20,995 nt of DNA from CALFMR01 sp035550595. Its GTDB lineage: Bacteria > Acidobacteriota > Vicinamibacteria > Vicinamibacterales > SCN-69-37. The notes under the pieces are model-generated. The model searched no databases. It saw nothing but the letters and a program-made list of their open reading frames with translations, and was not told where the DNA came from. How positions within the stretch are numbered: the first letter of the stretch is position 1; every line of letters starts with the position of its first letter. Positions 5,090 to 13,792 of this stretch are shown here, piece by piece. Location of the stretch: positions 1-20,995 of the forward strand of contig DASZOV010000125.1 of NCBI GenBank assembly GCA_035550595.1, given 5' to 3'. The position numbers were made by a program, and so were the translations under genes.

Positions 5090-7779
5090 ACGACCGACCG
5101 CCGGCCGACTCGTCGCCGCGCTTGTACCGGCTGCTGCTACGCGCGTACCCGGCCGACTTCCGCGGTCGCTTCGCCGCCGCGATGGAAGCGACGTTCGCGG
5201 CCGATCACGCGCGGCTCGCGACGGCACCGTCCCGGACACGCGTCGCCTTCTGGCTGGCGACCGCCACTGAAGCGCTGACGTTCGGCATCCGCGAACGCTG
5301 GGTTGCTCGTGGCCGGCGACATCCCGTTCCTGTCACACGAGGTGCTTCGATGCTTTCTACGCTCTGGACCGACGTGCGCTACGCCTGGCGCGCCCTCCGC
5401 GCCGCGCCTGTCGTCTCGGCCATCGCCATCGGATCGCTCGCGCTCGGCATCGGCGCGAACACGGCGCTCTTCAGCGTCTTCTACCAGGTGCTCCTGAAGC
5501 CGCTGCCCTTCCCCGAGCCCGATCGACTCGTCTTCGTCTGGAACACGTATCCGGGTATCAACCTGCCCAAGGCCGGCGTCTCGATTCCGGACTACGTCGA
5601 ACGCAAGGCGCAAGCGCCCGCGCTCGCCGACGCGACACTCTACACGCCTCGCGCGCTCACGCTCGTGGCCGGCAACCGGCCCGAACTGCTGCACGGGCTC
5701 GCCGTCACGCCATCGTTCTTCTCGACGCTCGGCCGTGCGCCGTTCATCGGCCGCGCATTCACCGATCGCGATGCAACGGTCGGCGGCGATCGCTTCGCGA
5801 TCCTGACGCACGATCTCTGGACGTCCCGCTTCTCGGGCGACCGCGATCTCGTCGGCCGCACGATCCAACTCGACAACGAGGCCTACGAAGTCGTCGGCGT
5901 GCTACCCGCTGATTTCCGTTTGCCGCAGGAAGCGGCGGTGCTCGTGCCGTTCTCCTTCACGCCCGAACAGATGGCCGACGCCGAGCGCGGCCACGAGTTC
6001 AGCACGATGATTGGTCGCCTGCGTCCGGGCGCGACCATGGCGCAACTCGATGACGAGATGCGCGCCATCGTGCAGCGGAACATCCAGCGGCTGCCGCAAG
6101 GACAGGCGTTCGTCGCGACGACCGGCTTTGGCGGCTACGCCGTGCCGATGCGCGACGAACTGGTCGGCGACGTGCGCACGCCGCTCTACGTCATCCAGCT
6201 CTGCGTGCTCGTCGTGCTGCTCATCGCGTGCGCGAACGTGGCGAACCTGCTGCTCATGCGCGTGACGGGTCGGGCGCGCGAACTCGCGCTCCGCGTGACG
6301 CTCGGTGCGCCGAGAAGCCGCCTGGTCCGGCAGCTCCTGACCGAGTCGCTGCTGCTCGCAGGTCTGGGCGGCGCGGCTGGCCTGGCCATCGGCCTCGTCG
6401 GCGTCCGTTTGCTCCTCGCCGCGAGCGCGCGTCAGTTGCCAGGCTCGCCAGACGCGGCACTGCATCCAGCCGTCTTGGCGTTCACCGTGGGGCTCTCGAT
6501 TCTGACCGGACTCGTCTTCGGCCTCGTTCCCGCGCTCGCCGTCGTCCGCGGCCAGACGGCCTCGCTTCTGCGCGATGAGGGAACGCGTACGTCGGCGGGA
6601 CGCCGCACGAATCGTCTACGAGGCGCGCTCGTCGCGGCCGAAACGGCGCTGGCGGTTGTTCTGCTCGTCGGCGCCGGCCTGCTCGTCAAGAGCTTCATGC
6701 GCCTCCAGGCGGTCGATCCCGGCTTCTCGCCGGCCGGCGTGCTGACGGCGCGCGTCGCGCTGCCCGAGACGCGCTATGTGGACGATGCCACGCGCGCGCT
6801 CTTCTGGGAGCGGCTGCTCGATCGCGTCCGCGCCATTCCCGGTGTCACCGCCACCGGCATGGCGCAGGCCGTGCCGTTCGACGACAACGTCAGCTCGTCG
6901 TCGTATTCAATCGTCGGCTACACGCCGCCGCCCGGCACACCGCCGCTGCACGGGCGCAGCACGGTCGTCGGCGGCGACTACTTCCGCGCGCTGCACATTC
7001 CACTCGTCGCGGGACGGTTCTTCACGGCATCCGACACCGCGGCCGGTCCGCACGTCGCGGTCATCGACGATCTCCTGGCCCAGCGGTACTTCGCGGGCCG
7101 CGATCCCCTAGGGCATCAGATTCAATCGCACGGCGACACGTTCACGATTGTCGGCGTCGCGGGCACGATCCGCGCCGAGGACCTTGGCCAGCCAGCCGAG
7201 AAGGAACGCATCTACTACGCGTATCCGCAGCGCGCGCTCGACGCGATGACGCTCGTGATCAAAACCGATCGCGACCCACGGGCGCTCGTCAACGCCGTGC
7301 GACAGGCGGTCATGTCCGTCGATCCGGAACAGCCGATCGCGGACGTGCGGACGATCGACGACTGGATGTCGCAGTCGCTCGAACCGCGACGCGCGCCGAT
7401 GCTGCTGCTCGCCGTCTTCGGCGCGGTCGCGCTGGTGCTGTCGGCAATTGGGATCTACGGCGTGCTGGCGTTCAGCGTCGCGCAACGTACGCGCGAGCTC
7501 GGCGTTCGGCAAGCGCTCGGCGCGGCGCCGCGTGCGATCTTCGCGCTCGTCTTCCGCCGGGGATTGGCAGTCGTTGGCCTGGGACTCGTCGTCGGCCTCG
7601 CGGCCGCGCTCGCCGTGAGCCGGTACCTGCAGAGCCTGCTCGTGGGCGTCGGCGCGCGCGACATCCAGGTCTTCGCCGGCGTCACGGCGCTGCTCATCGC
7701 GGTCGCCACGCTCGCGTGCTACATCCCCGCGCGCCGCGCGACGCGTGTGGATCCAGTCGAAGCGCTACGCGACCGCTGA
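5086..7779 (+). CDS. ADOP-type (acidobacterial duplicated orphan permease) MacB/FtsX-like ABC permease
   Basis: An 897-residue membrane protein. Residues 1-90 are the cytoplasmic prefix with LYRLLLRAYPADFRGRFAAAM (13-33), typical of ADOP proteins. Transmembrane helix 1 is at about 107-129 (SAIAIGSLALGIGANTALFS, the MacB_PCD opening). A periplasmic domain follows to about 365, then the first FtsX domain (368-485) with 'ANVANLLLMRVTGRARELALRVTLGAPRSRL'. The second half repeats the plan: helix at about 512-540 (AAETALAVVLLVGAGLLVKSF), periplasmic domain, and a second FtsX domain (771-897) with 'RTRELGVRQALGAAPRAIF' and a final 'ARRATRVDPVEALR'. MacB-like proteins work as mechanotransducers with a separate ATPase for lipid, peptide or drug export; no ATPase gene lies in the window, as the name 'orphan' implies. 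ATG 5086 overlaps the padR stop by 4 nt. Substrate is unknown. Confidence 0.93.
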   Translation: MNDRPPADSSPRLYRLLLRAYPADFRGRFAAAMEATFAADHARLATAPSRTRVAFWLATATEALTFGIRERWVARGRRHPVPVTRGASMLSTLWTDVRYAWRALRAAPVVSAIAIGSLALGIGANTALFSVFYQVLLKPLPFPEPDRLVFVWNTYPGINLPKAGVSIPDYVERKAQAPALADATLYTPRALTLVAGNRPELLHGLAVTPSFFSTLGRAPFIGRAFTDRDATVGGDRFAILTHDLWTSRFSGDRDLVGRTIQLDNEAYEVVGVLPADFRLPQEAAVLVPFSFTPEQMADAERGHEFSTMIGRLRPGATMAQLDDEMRAIVQRNIQRLPQGQAFVATTGFGGYAVPMRDELVGDVRTPLYVIQLCVLVVLLIACANVANLLLMRVTGRARELALRVTLGAPRSRLVRQLLTESLLLAGLGGAAGLAIGLVGVRLLLAASARQLPGSPDAALHPAVLAFTVGLSILTGLVFGLVPALAVVRGQTASLLRDEGTRTSAGRRTNRLRGALVAAETALAVVLLVGAGLLVKSFMRLQAVDPGFSPAGVLTARVALPETRYVDDATRALFWERLLDRVRAIPGVTATGMAQAVPFDDNVSSSSYSIVGYTPPPGTPPLHGRSTVVGGDYFRALHIPLVAGRFFTASDTAAGPHVAVIDDLLAQRYFAGRDPLGHQIQSHGDTFTIVGVAGTIRAEDLGQPAEKERIYYAYPQRALDAMTLVIKTDRDPRALVNAVRQAVMSVDPEQPIADVRTIDDWMSQSLEPRRAPMLLLAVFGAVALVLSAIGIYGVLAFSVAQRTRELGVRQALGAAPRAIFALVFRRGLAVVGLGLVVGLAAALAVSRYLQSLLVGVGARDIQVFAGVTALLIAVATLACYIPARRATRVDPVEALRDR

Positions 7780-7805
7780 ACGCTCTCGAGGCACGCGACG
7801 CACGT

Positions 7806-10175
7806 TCATCGTCCCGCCCAGCGGACGCGAATGCCGCCGCTCACGAAGCGTGGGGCGCCGATCGTCGTCGGCAGCGTGCCGACGATGATGTCCTGGTCGA
7901 AGAGGTTCTCGACCGACAAGAACGCGTCGAGATTGTGTCCGATTGCGCGCGACACCGAGAGATCGACGACCGCATAGCCCGGCAGCCCAGGCGACGACTC
8001 GCCCGGCACCGTCCGCAGATTCTCGTCGTCGTCGAACTGCCGCCCGACGGCCTGCAGATCGACCGACAACGTGAGGTAGCGCGGGTTCATGTAGGTCATC
8101 TGCAGCGTCGCGCGCTGCTTGGGCACCTGCGGCAGGTAGTTGCCGACGATGTCGAGCTGCGCCGGGTCGTCGACGGCGGCCACGCGCGCGTGCTCGTAGA
8201 GATAGCTACCCGAGAACTGCCACGACGGTCCGAACCGGTATTCGACATCCGTCTGAAGGCCGCGGATGCGCGTCCGCGCGAGATTCTGGCGCTGCTGCGT
8301 CACGGTCGACGGCGTCGTGCTCAACGTGACGTTCGACACGGCGTCCTTGATGCGATTGTCGAACCACGTCGCGCGCCACGTCGCGCGCGGCGTCACGGCC
8401 ACTTCGACGCCGCCTTCGCCGCCGAGCAGCCGCTCGGGACCGAGCTGGTTGTTGGCCAGTGTCAGGACCTGCCCCACGCGGAACTGCCGGTACAACTCGT
8501 TCAACGTCGGCGCGCGGAAGCCCTGGTTGACCCCGCCCCAGATGCTGACGCGATCGGTGAGCCGATAGAGTGCGCCGGCGTGCGGGCTGACGACCGTGTC
8601 GGCTCGATCGGGCAGCGACGGATCGTTGTTCGCCGTCGGCAGTCCCGTCGCGACGCTCGTCTCCAGATTGTGCGCGTCGTAGTTGCGCCAGTGATCGATG
8701 CGCGCGCTGAAGGTCAACGTCAGCCGATCGACCGGCTTGACGAGATCCTGGACGAAGACGCCGGACATCTGCTGCGTGCCGCCCGAGATGCGCGCGGTCG
8801 TCACGGTCTCGCCCACCTGGCTGTCGAGCACGTTCTCCTGCGAGTCGCCGTCCACCCACCGCCAGTCGACGCCCGCTGACACCACCTGCTTGCCGCCAAA
8901 CGGCCGCGACCACTGCACGGACAGTCCGGTGCCGTCGGTCGGCACGGTCTGGCGCAGCGACATGCGGCCGATGCTCCGGGGCGGCGTCGCGGCCGGCACC
9001 GCCAGGAACGTGCTGTGAAACAGCTCGTCGTCACCGAACACCGTGGCCTGGATCTCGTTGTGACCCGCGAGCGACAGGTTCACGCCGCCGCTGGCCGTCG
9101 TCCAGCTCGTGTCGTTCGCCTCTTCGGCGCCGTCGAACGTGCTGTGTTTCCCGTTGTCGCGCGATTCGTGGAAGTAGCCGACGTGGCCGAAGAAGCGCAC
9201 GCGGTCGTTCACCGTGTAATCGAGCTTGACGTTCGCGTTGCCGTAGGCCACTGACGCGTTGTCGTCGACCGCGCCGCGCTCGTCGGCGGCGACCGTGGGA
9301 TAACCGTCGGTGTCGAAGCCGGTGACGTTGAACGAGATGCCGAGCTTGCCGAACACGTCGCTGCCCGAGACGTCGACCTTCGGGCTCGACCGCGTGCCGT
9401 ACTGCGTCTCGAACGCGAACGTCTTCGCCGTGGGCGCGGCCGTCAGGATGTTGATGACGCCGCCCATCGCGTAGTTGCCGTACAGGCTCGACGCGGGGCT
9501 GTCGACGACCTCCACGCGCTCGGCGTTCGCGAGCGGCACGCGCGTCCAGTAGACCCAGCCGCCGAACGGGTCGTTGAACGGCACGCCGTCGAGCAGCACG
9601 AGCGTCCGGCTGACGCCGCTCGGCCCGATGCCGCGGAGCGAGACCCCCTGCGCCGTGGGATGCGAGGCCAGGCTGCTCGCGCGCCGGAACAGACTGAACG
9701 TCGGAACTTGCCGCAGGAGATCGTCGGCCACGACAGCGGGCGACCGCTGGATGTCGTCGCGCGTGATCACGCTCACGCTGGCCGGCACGTCGCCGACGCG
9801 CTCTTCGCCGCGGGTCGCCGTCACGGTCACGGCCGTTGAAAGGGGCGCCGGCGCCAGCACGATCGACAAGCCCGTTCCCGCCTCGGCCGCGGCCACCGCG
9901 ACGTGACCGTCCGCGAATCCCGGCGCGCTGACGACGATCTCGACGTCGACGCCCGCGGGCCGCGCCACGACGAAGCGTCCGTCCGGTCCACTGACGGCGC
10001 GAACCTCCTGCCCTCCCGCGCGGACGACGACCGACGCGCCGGCCACGGCGCCGCCAGCGCCATCGCGAACGACACCGGCGAGCGTGGCTGCCGGAACCGC
10101 CTGCTGGATGGCCGGCGGAGACGCCGCGAGTGTAGAGGAGGCCATCAGGGGCAGCGCGAGGAGCAGTGAGGTCAT
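7806..10175 (-). CDS. TonB-dependent receptor with N-terminal carboxypeptidase-regulatory-like domain
   Basis: A 789-residue outer-membrane receptor. A signal peptide (about 1-18, MTSLLLALPLMASSTLAA) precedes a CarboxypepD_reg-like beta-sandwich (about 30-108: LAGVVRDGAGGAVAGASVVVRA, then SGPDGRFVVARP). A TonB-box-like TAVTVTATR is at 114-122. The plug covers about 128-245 (VPASVSVITRDDI, then VSLRGIGPSGVSRTLVLLDGVP, then RVEVVDSPASSLYGNYAMGGVINIL). The rest is a 22-strand barrel, with FRAPTLNELYRQFRVG and a closing 'NLFDQDIIVGTLPTTIGAPR'. Such receptors import iron chelates, cobalamin, sugars or other large solutes using TonB energy; the substrate cannot be read here. The chain ends in VRWAGR and not the usual terminal aromatic residue. 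It lies 72 nt downstream of the other receptor gene, with a strong hairpin between them. It converges on the ADOP gene with a 26-bp gap. Confidence 0.92.
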   Translation of the reverse strand: MTSLLLALPLMASSTLAASPPAIQQAVPAATLAGVVRDGAGGAVAGASVVVRAGGQEVRAVSGPDGRFVVARPAGVDVEIVVSAPGFADGHVAVAAAEAGTGLSIVLAPAPLSTAVTVTATRGEERVGDVPASVSVITRDDIQRSPAVVADDLLRQVPTFSLFRRASSLASHPTAQGVSLRGIGPSGVSRTLVLLDGVPFNDPFGGWVYWTRVPLANAERVEVVDSPASSLYGNYAMGGVINILTAAPTAKTFAFETQYGTRSSPKVDVSGSDVFGKLGISFNVTGFDTDGYPTVAADERGAVDDNASVAYGNANVKLDYTVNDRVRFFGHVGYFHESRDNGKHSTFDGAEEANDTSWTTASGGVNLSLAGHNEIQATVFGDDELFHSTFLAVPAATPPRSIGRMSLRQTVPTDGTGLSVQWSRPFGGKQVVSAGVDWRWVDGDSQENVLDSQVGETVTTARISGGTQQMSGVFVQDLVKPVDRLTLTFSARIDHWRNYDAHNLETSVATGLPTANNDPSLPDRADTVVSPHAGALYRLTDRVSIWGGVNQGFRAPTLNELYRQFRVGQVLTLANNQLGPERLLGGEGGVEVAVTPRATWRATWFDNRIKDAVSNVTLSTTPSTVTQQRQNLARTRIRGLQTDVEYRFGPSWQFSGSYLYEHARVAAVDDPAQLDIVGNYLPQVPKQRATLQMTYMNPRYLTLSVDLQAVGRQFDDDENLRTVPGESSPGLPGYAVVDLSVSRAIGHNLDAFLSVENLFDQDIIVGTLPTTIGAPRFVSGGIRVRWAGR

Positions 10176-10204
10176 GATCCGGAGCTCGACGTCAGACGGG
10201 CGAG

Positions 10205-10233
10205 TCGCCGCCGGCTCGACGAGCCGGCGGCGA
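10205..10233 (-). terminator. Perfect 14-bp hairpin between the two receptor genes
   Basis: The arms 10205-10218 and 10220-10233 are perfectly complementary (core CGCCGCCGGCTCG) around a single central A. The stem begins 15 nt after the stop of the upstream receptor gene on the minus strand. There is no T-run after it, so it is either a Rho-assisted or pause-type terminator, an mRNA-stabilising 3' stem, or an attenuator lowering expression of the second receptor. The arms are very GC-rich and the stem would be highly stable. Confidence 0.65.
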
Positions 10234-10247
10234 GAGGCAGGCAGCCG

Positions 10248-12644
10248 CTAGGGCAACAGTACCTCAAAGCCGACCCAGGCGGCGCGCGGTGGGGCCGGCG
10301 ACAGGAACCGCGTGTCGTCGTAGTTGTCGCCGAGCACGTCGTCGGCCTCGCCGAGCAGGCCGAACGTGTTGTACTCCGCGCCGAACAGGTTGGCGATGCG
10401 GCCGGTGACCTGCAGGTACTTCCCCAGCACGTGCGAGGCCGACACGTTCACGACGACGTGGCCGTCGATGACCGGCAGGAGGTTCGCTTCGTCGCCGCGC
10501 AGATACTGCGACGAGAGATACGCCACGTCGCCGCCGAACGTCGTGCGGCCGACCGTGGCCATGAGCGTGCCCTTCAAATCGTGTCGGGGAATGCTCGGCA
10601 GCCGGCTCCCGGCCGGCACGGTGATCTCGCCGTCGACGGCGTCGGGATGGTTCGGGCTGCTCAGCACGAGCGGCGACGCGAACGTGGCGACCAGATTCGT
10701 GTACGCCGCGCTCCAGCGGATGCGCGGTGTCACGAGCCCCGAGAGCGACAGCTCGAGACCGGTGCGCATCGTGTCGCCGACGTTCTCGAAGTGCCCCGTG
10801 TTGGTCAGCGCACCGCTGCTGATGAACAGGATGTCGTCGGTGCTGCGCGTGCGGAACACGGACCCGGCCCAGCTCAGCCGCCGTGCGCCGCCACGGCCGC
10901 CGACCTCGATCGTGTGCGCGACGACCGCGTCGAGCGGCGGATCGGCGACGAAGGCGTTCGGCAGCCGGCACGGCGCGTCCGGATCGGCACAGCTCAGTTC
11001 GGACGGCGTCGGCACGCGTGACGAGATGCCGAAGTTCGCGAACGCCGTCACGCCGCGGCCCATGTCGCGCGTGACGCCGACCGAGGGGTCGACGCGGTCG
11101 TACGCGTGATTGCCGCTGAGCGCGTCGCCAAGCTGGTCGTGCAGATCGATCGTGCTGTGCGTGTAGCGCGCCGCCGCGGACACGGTCACCGTCGGCACGA
11201 CGGTCAGATAGTCCGCGACGTAGAAGCCCGCGTGGCTGTCGGTCGTGCGCAGACGGACGGACGCGTCCGAGTCGAAGATGCCGGATCCAATCGTGCCGCG
11301 CTCGGCCGTGAGCGTCGCGAGCTCCGTGTCGGCTTCGTACCGCGTGTGCGCGCCGTCGATCGTCGTGCCCGCGATGAAGTAATTCGCGCGACCAGCGAGG
11401 CGCTTGGTCACCGTGGCCTGCAGCGTGCCGCCCCAGCCCCGCGACTTGGTCAGCGACGAGTTGTTCGTGCCGTTCAGCTCATCGTCATCGTCGGGCGCCT
11501 GTACGTACTGGCCCGACCGATCGATGACCGGATCGCCGTCGCCGTCCTCGCCGCAGAGGAAGTCGTCGAACGCCGGCGACTCGCACTCGTCGTAGTCGCT
11601 GTCGTCGCCGTTGATCGTGCGGATCGTCGCCGGCCGGTAGAAGATCGTCGCGTCGACCGTCACGTCGCGATTGATCGCGCGACGGCCGTGCAGCGACATC
11701 TGCGCGAGCGACGTCTCGGTCTGATCCGGGTAGGTGAAGATCGCGTTCCGATTCTCGTCGAGCAACTGGATCGGCAGCGCGCCGTTGCCCACGAGCCGGT
11801 TGTTGCCCACGGTCAGCGTGCCACCGACGACGCTGTTCGTGCCGTGCCACTCGACGTTGCCGAAGAGTTGACGCTGGCGCGACGGCGAGAAGTCCCGCCA
11901 GCCGTCCTCGGCGAGCAGCCGGCCGGACACGAAGTAACTCAGCTTGTCATTGTGTCCACCGCTCTCGGCCTCGACCCAGCGGCGTCCGAACGATCCGCCG
12001 TCGACGCGCACCGACGTGCCGGGACTCGTGAACCCCGTCTTCGTCCGAATCGACAGCGCACCGCCGAGCGCGTTCAATCCGAAGAGCGGGCTCGACCCGG
12101 GCGTCATCTGCACGCTCTCGATCGCGTTCTCCGGCACGAGGTCCCAGTTGACCGAGTCACCGAACGGCTCGTTGATGCGCACGCCGTCTTGATAGACCGC
12201 GATGCCCTGCGGCAGGCCGAGCAAGGGCGATCCGACGAATCCGCGGAACTGGAGATCCGGCTGGAACGGATTCGACTGCGCCTCGTTCAGGTGGACGCTG
12301 GCGAGTTGCGTCTCGAGGATGGAGCCGAACGTTGCGCCCGGCCGGTCGGAGAAGTCCGTGGCCGACACGGTCTGGACGTTGGCCGCCACGGCCGACCGCG
12401 GCACGCCGAGATCGTCCACCGGCGTGACGCCGACGACGTCGACGACTTCATGCACGGAGGGAAGCGGTGGGGCCGGGGCGCCGGACTGCGTCTGAGTGGC
12501 TGGCGGCGATCCGCTGGCGGGCGTCTGTGCATCCTGCGCCTGCGCCGTCGCCACGGCCGCGGTGGCCAGCGCGAGACCTAACGACACGCGACCCGCCGAC
12601 GTGAACACGCGGCGCGCCCATGAGCGAAACGAGTGTGCGGACAT
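10248..12644 (-). CDS. TonB-dependent receptor (coupled to YVTN lipoprotein)
   Basis: A 798-residue outer-membrane receptor without a carboxypeptidase-like domain. The signal peptide (1-36) has a long basic n-region (RSWARRVF) and ends ATAQAQ. After a Pro/Gln/Ser-rich linker (38-62), the plug starts at VHEVVDVVGVTPV and runs to about 205. It contains LQFRGFVGSPLLGLPQGIAVYQDGVR and INEPFGDSVNWDLVPENAIES, then GSSPLFGLNALGGALSIRTKTGF. The barrel has an acidic insert (346-390; 18 Asp/Glu, Cys354 and Cys364, a DGDGDPVID stretch) and a second cysteine pair (552, 559). It ends AAWVGFEVLLP. The start ATG 12644 has GAGGAG 5 nt upstream. Only 22 nt separate it from the YVTN lipoprotein gene upstream, so they are very probably cotranscribed. 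E. coli yncE lies next to the TonB receptor gene yncD (PqqU, PQQ uptake), which suggests a comparable pairing. The substrate is not proven. Confidence 0.92.
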   Translation of the reverse strand: MSAHSFRSWARRVFTSAGRVSLGLALATAAVATAQAQDAQTPASGSPPATQTQSGAPAPPLPSVHEVVDVVGVTPVDDLGVPRSAVAANVQTVSATDFSDRPGATFGSILETQLASVHLNEAQSNPFQPDLQFRGFVGSPLLGLPQGIAVYQDGVRINEPFGDSVNWDLVPENAIESVQMTPGSSPLFGLNALGGALSIRTKTGFTSPGTSVRVDGGSFGRRWVEAESGGHNDKLSYFVSGRLLAEDGWRDFSPSRQRQLFGNVEWHGTNSVVGGTLTVGNNRLVGNGALPIQLLDENRNAIFTYPDQTETSLAQMSLHGRRAINRDVTVDATIFYRPATIRTINGDDSDYDECESPAFDDFLCGEDGDGDPVIDRSGQYVQAPDDDDELNGTNNSSLTKSRGWGGTLQATVTKRLAGRANYFIAGTTIDGAHTRYEADTELATLTAERGTIGSGIFDSDASVRLRTTDSHAGFYVADYLTVVPTVTVSAAARYTHSTIDLHDQLGDALSGNHAYDRVDPSVGVTRDMGRGVTAFANFGISSRVPTPSELSCADPDAPCRLPNAFVADPPLDAVVAHTIEVGGRGGARRLSWAGSVFRTRSTDDILFISSGALTNTGHFENVGDTMRTGLELSLSGLVTPRIRWSAAYTNLVATFASPLVLSSPNHPDAVDGEITVPAGSRLPSIPRHDLKGTLMATVGRTTFGGDVAYLSSQYLRGDEANLLPVIDGHVVVNVSASHVLGKYLQVTGRIANLFGAEYNTFGLLGEADDVLGDNYDDTRFLSPAPPRAAWVGFEVLLP

Positions 12645-12649
12645 GACGG

Positions 12650-12655
12650 CTCCTC
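12650..12655 (-). promoter_or_regulatory. Shine-Dalgarno (GAGGAG) fixing the receptor start
   Basis: GAGGAG on the minus strand lies 5 nt before ATG 12644. It supports this start over the longer open frame that reaches 12827 inside the upstream gene. Confidence 0.75.
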
Positions 12656-12666
12656 GGCGATGACGG

Positions 12667-13779
12667 TTACGGCCGCACGACGACGCCCCACGGGCTGCCG
12701 CCGGTAGCGATGTGCGTGTCGACCTTGCCGGTCGCGATGTCGATGACCGAGACGTCGCCCGACGGTCCGTTCGCGCTGTAGAGCTTCTGGCCGTCGGCGC
12801 TGAGCGCGATGCCCCACGGCCGCGCACCCACGTTGTCGAACGTGCCGGTCACCTTGTGCGTGGCGACGTCGATCTTCGCGATCCCGCCCGCGCGTCCGAG
12901 CGAGACGAAGAGCGTGCCGCCGTCCTGGGAAAAGGCCATCCCCATGGGCCGCGGTGGCGCCGGTGCGCCCTTCACCTTCGGCATCGCGATGGTCGCCACG
13001 ACCTTGCTGGTCTCGGCGTTGATGACCGTGACCGTGCCGCCGTTCTCGTTCGTGATGAACGCCGTCTTGCCGTCGCTCGTGAACGCCACGCCGCGCGGCC
13101 GCGCCGACGTCTTGATCTCCTTCAGCACCTTGAACGACGTCGTGTCGATCGCCGCCACTTCGCTGTCGGACTCCGACGTCACGTAGACCTCCGCGCCGCC
13201 GGGCCGCACGCCGACACCCTCCGGCTCCTCGCCGACCTTGACGCGACTTGTGACCTTGCCAGAGGCGACGTCGACGACCGACATCTCGGACGTCTCTTCG
13301 TTCGAGACGTAGATGTGCGTGCCGTCCGGCGAGACGTCGAAGTTCTCCGGATCCTGCCCGCTCTCCATCACTCGCGTGAGCGTCTGTGTCGCGAGATCGA
13401 CGACGCCGATGCCGTCGGCCGACCGATCGGGCGGCGGCAGCTTGGATTCATCGACGCCAGGGCCGGCAATGGGGGAGCCGGAGAGCGCGACGAACAGCGT
13501 CTTGCCGTCGGGCGACAACCGGAGACCGCGTGGACGCTTGCCGACCTCGATGCGGGCCACGACCGACTCGCTGGCCGGATCGATGACCACGACGTGCCCC
13601 TCGGTTTCGTTCGACGCGTACACGCGTGGACTCGTTGGCAGCGATGGCGCCGGGGCCGCCGGCGGTGCCGAGGGCTGCGGCTGACTGCAGCCTGCCATGA
13701 CGAAGAGACCGAGGGCCGCGAGCGCAGGCGCCAGAAGCGCGCGACGCCCGAGCGGGGCGAGAGAGGTCGGTGTGTCCAT
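12667..13779 (-). CDS. YVTN/YncE-like seven-bladed beta-propeller lipoprotein
   Basis: A 370-residue protein. Residues 1-30 are a lipoprotein signal with twin Arg (RR at 12-13) and lipobox VMAG-Cys31; Met at the -3 position is slightly atypical. A Pro/Ala linker (34-49) leads to a propeller made of about seven YVTN-type repeats whose outer strands read VYASN, LFVAL, IYVSN, VYVTS, AFITN, LFVSL and LYSAN. Each is preceded by a 'P.G...S.DG..' turn (for example RPRGLRLSPDGKTLF and SPDGTHIYVSN). The family includes E. coli YncE, a periplasmic propeller of uncertain function adjacent to the TonB receptor gene yncD, and archaeal surface-layer proteins. Anchoring by the lipid should place it on the periplasmic face or the cell surface. 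The start ATG 13779 is preferred over 13815, because GGGAG lies 8 nt upstream and the signal peptide is complete. It heads the receptor operon and is divergent to the hydrolase operon. Confidence 0.9.
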   Translation of the reverse strand: MDTPTSLAPLGRRALLAPALAALGLFVMAGCSQPQPSAPPAAPAPSLPTSPRVYASNETEGHVVVIDPASESVVARIEVGKRPRGLRLSPDGKTLFVALSGSPIAGPGVDESKLPPPDRSADGIGVVDLATQTLTRVMESGQDPENFDVSPDGTHIYVSNEETSEMSVVDVASGKVTSRVKVGEEPEGVGVRPGGAEVYVTSESDSEVAAIDTTSFKVLKEIKTSARPRGVAFTSDGKTAFITNENGGTVTVINAETSKVVATIAMPKVKGAPAPPRPMGMAFSQDGGTLFVSLGRAGGIAKIDVATHKVTGTFDNVGARPWGIALSADGQKLYSANGPSGDVSVIDIATGKVDTHIATGGSPWGVVVRP

Positions 13780-13787
13780 GAGGTCAG

Positions 13788-13792
13788 CTCCC
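13788..13792 (-). promoter_or_regulatory. Shine-Dalgarno (GGGAG) of the YVTN lipoprotein gene
   Basis: GGGAG on the minus strand ends 8 nt before ATG 13779 and marks this as the likely start of the lipoprotein, in place of the upstream in-frame ATG at 13815. Confidence 0.65.

Noticed and set aside
11106..12581. Long plus-strand open frame (491 codons) opposite the receptor gene
   Set aside because: It is Arg/Val/Asp-rich, has no domain pattern, and lies wholly antisense to a well-recognised TonB-dependent receptor. High GC makes such shadow frames common.
10248..13779. YVTN lipoprotein plus receptor as a SusC/SusD polysaccharide system
   Set aside because: The lipoprotein is a beta-propeller and not the TPR-like SusD fold, and there are no glycoside hydrolases next to it.
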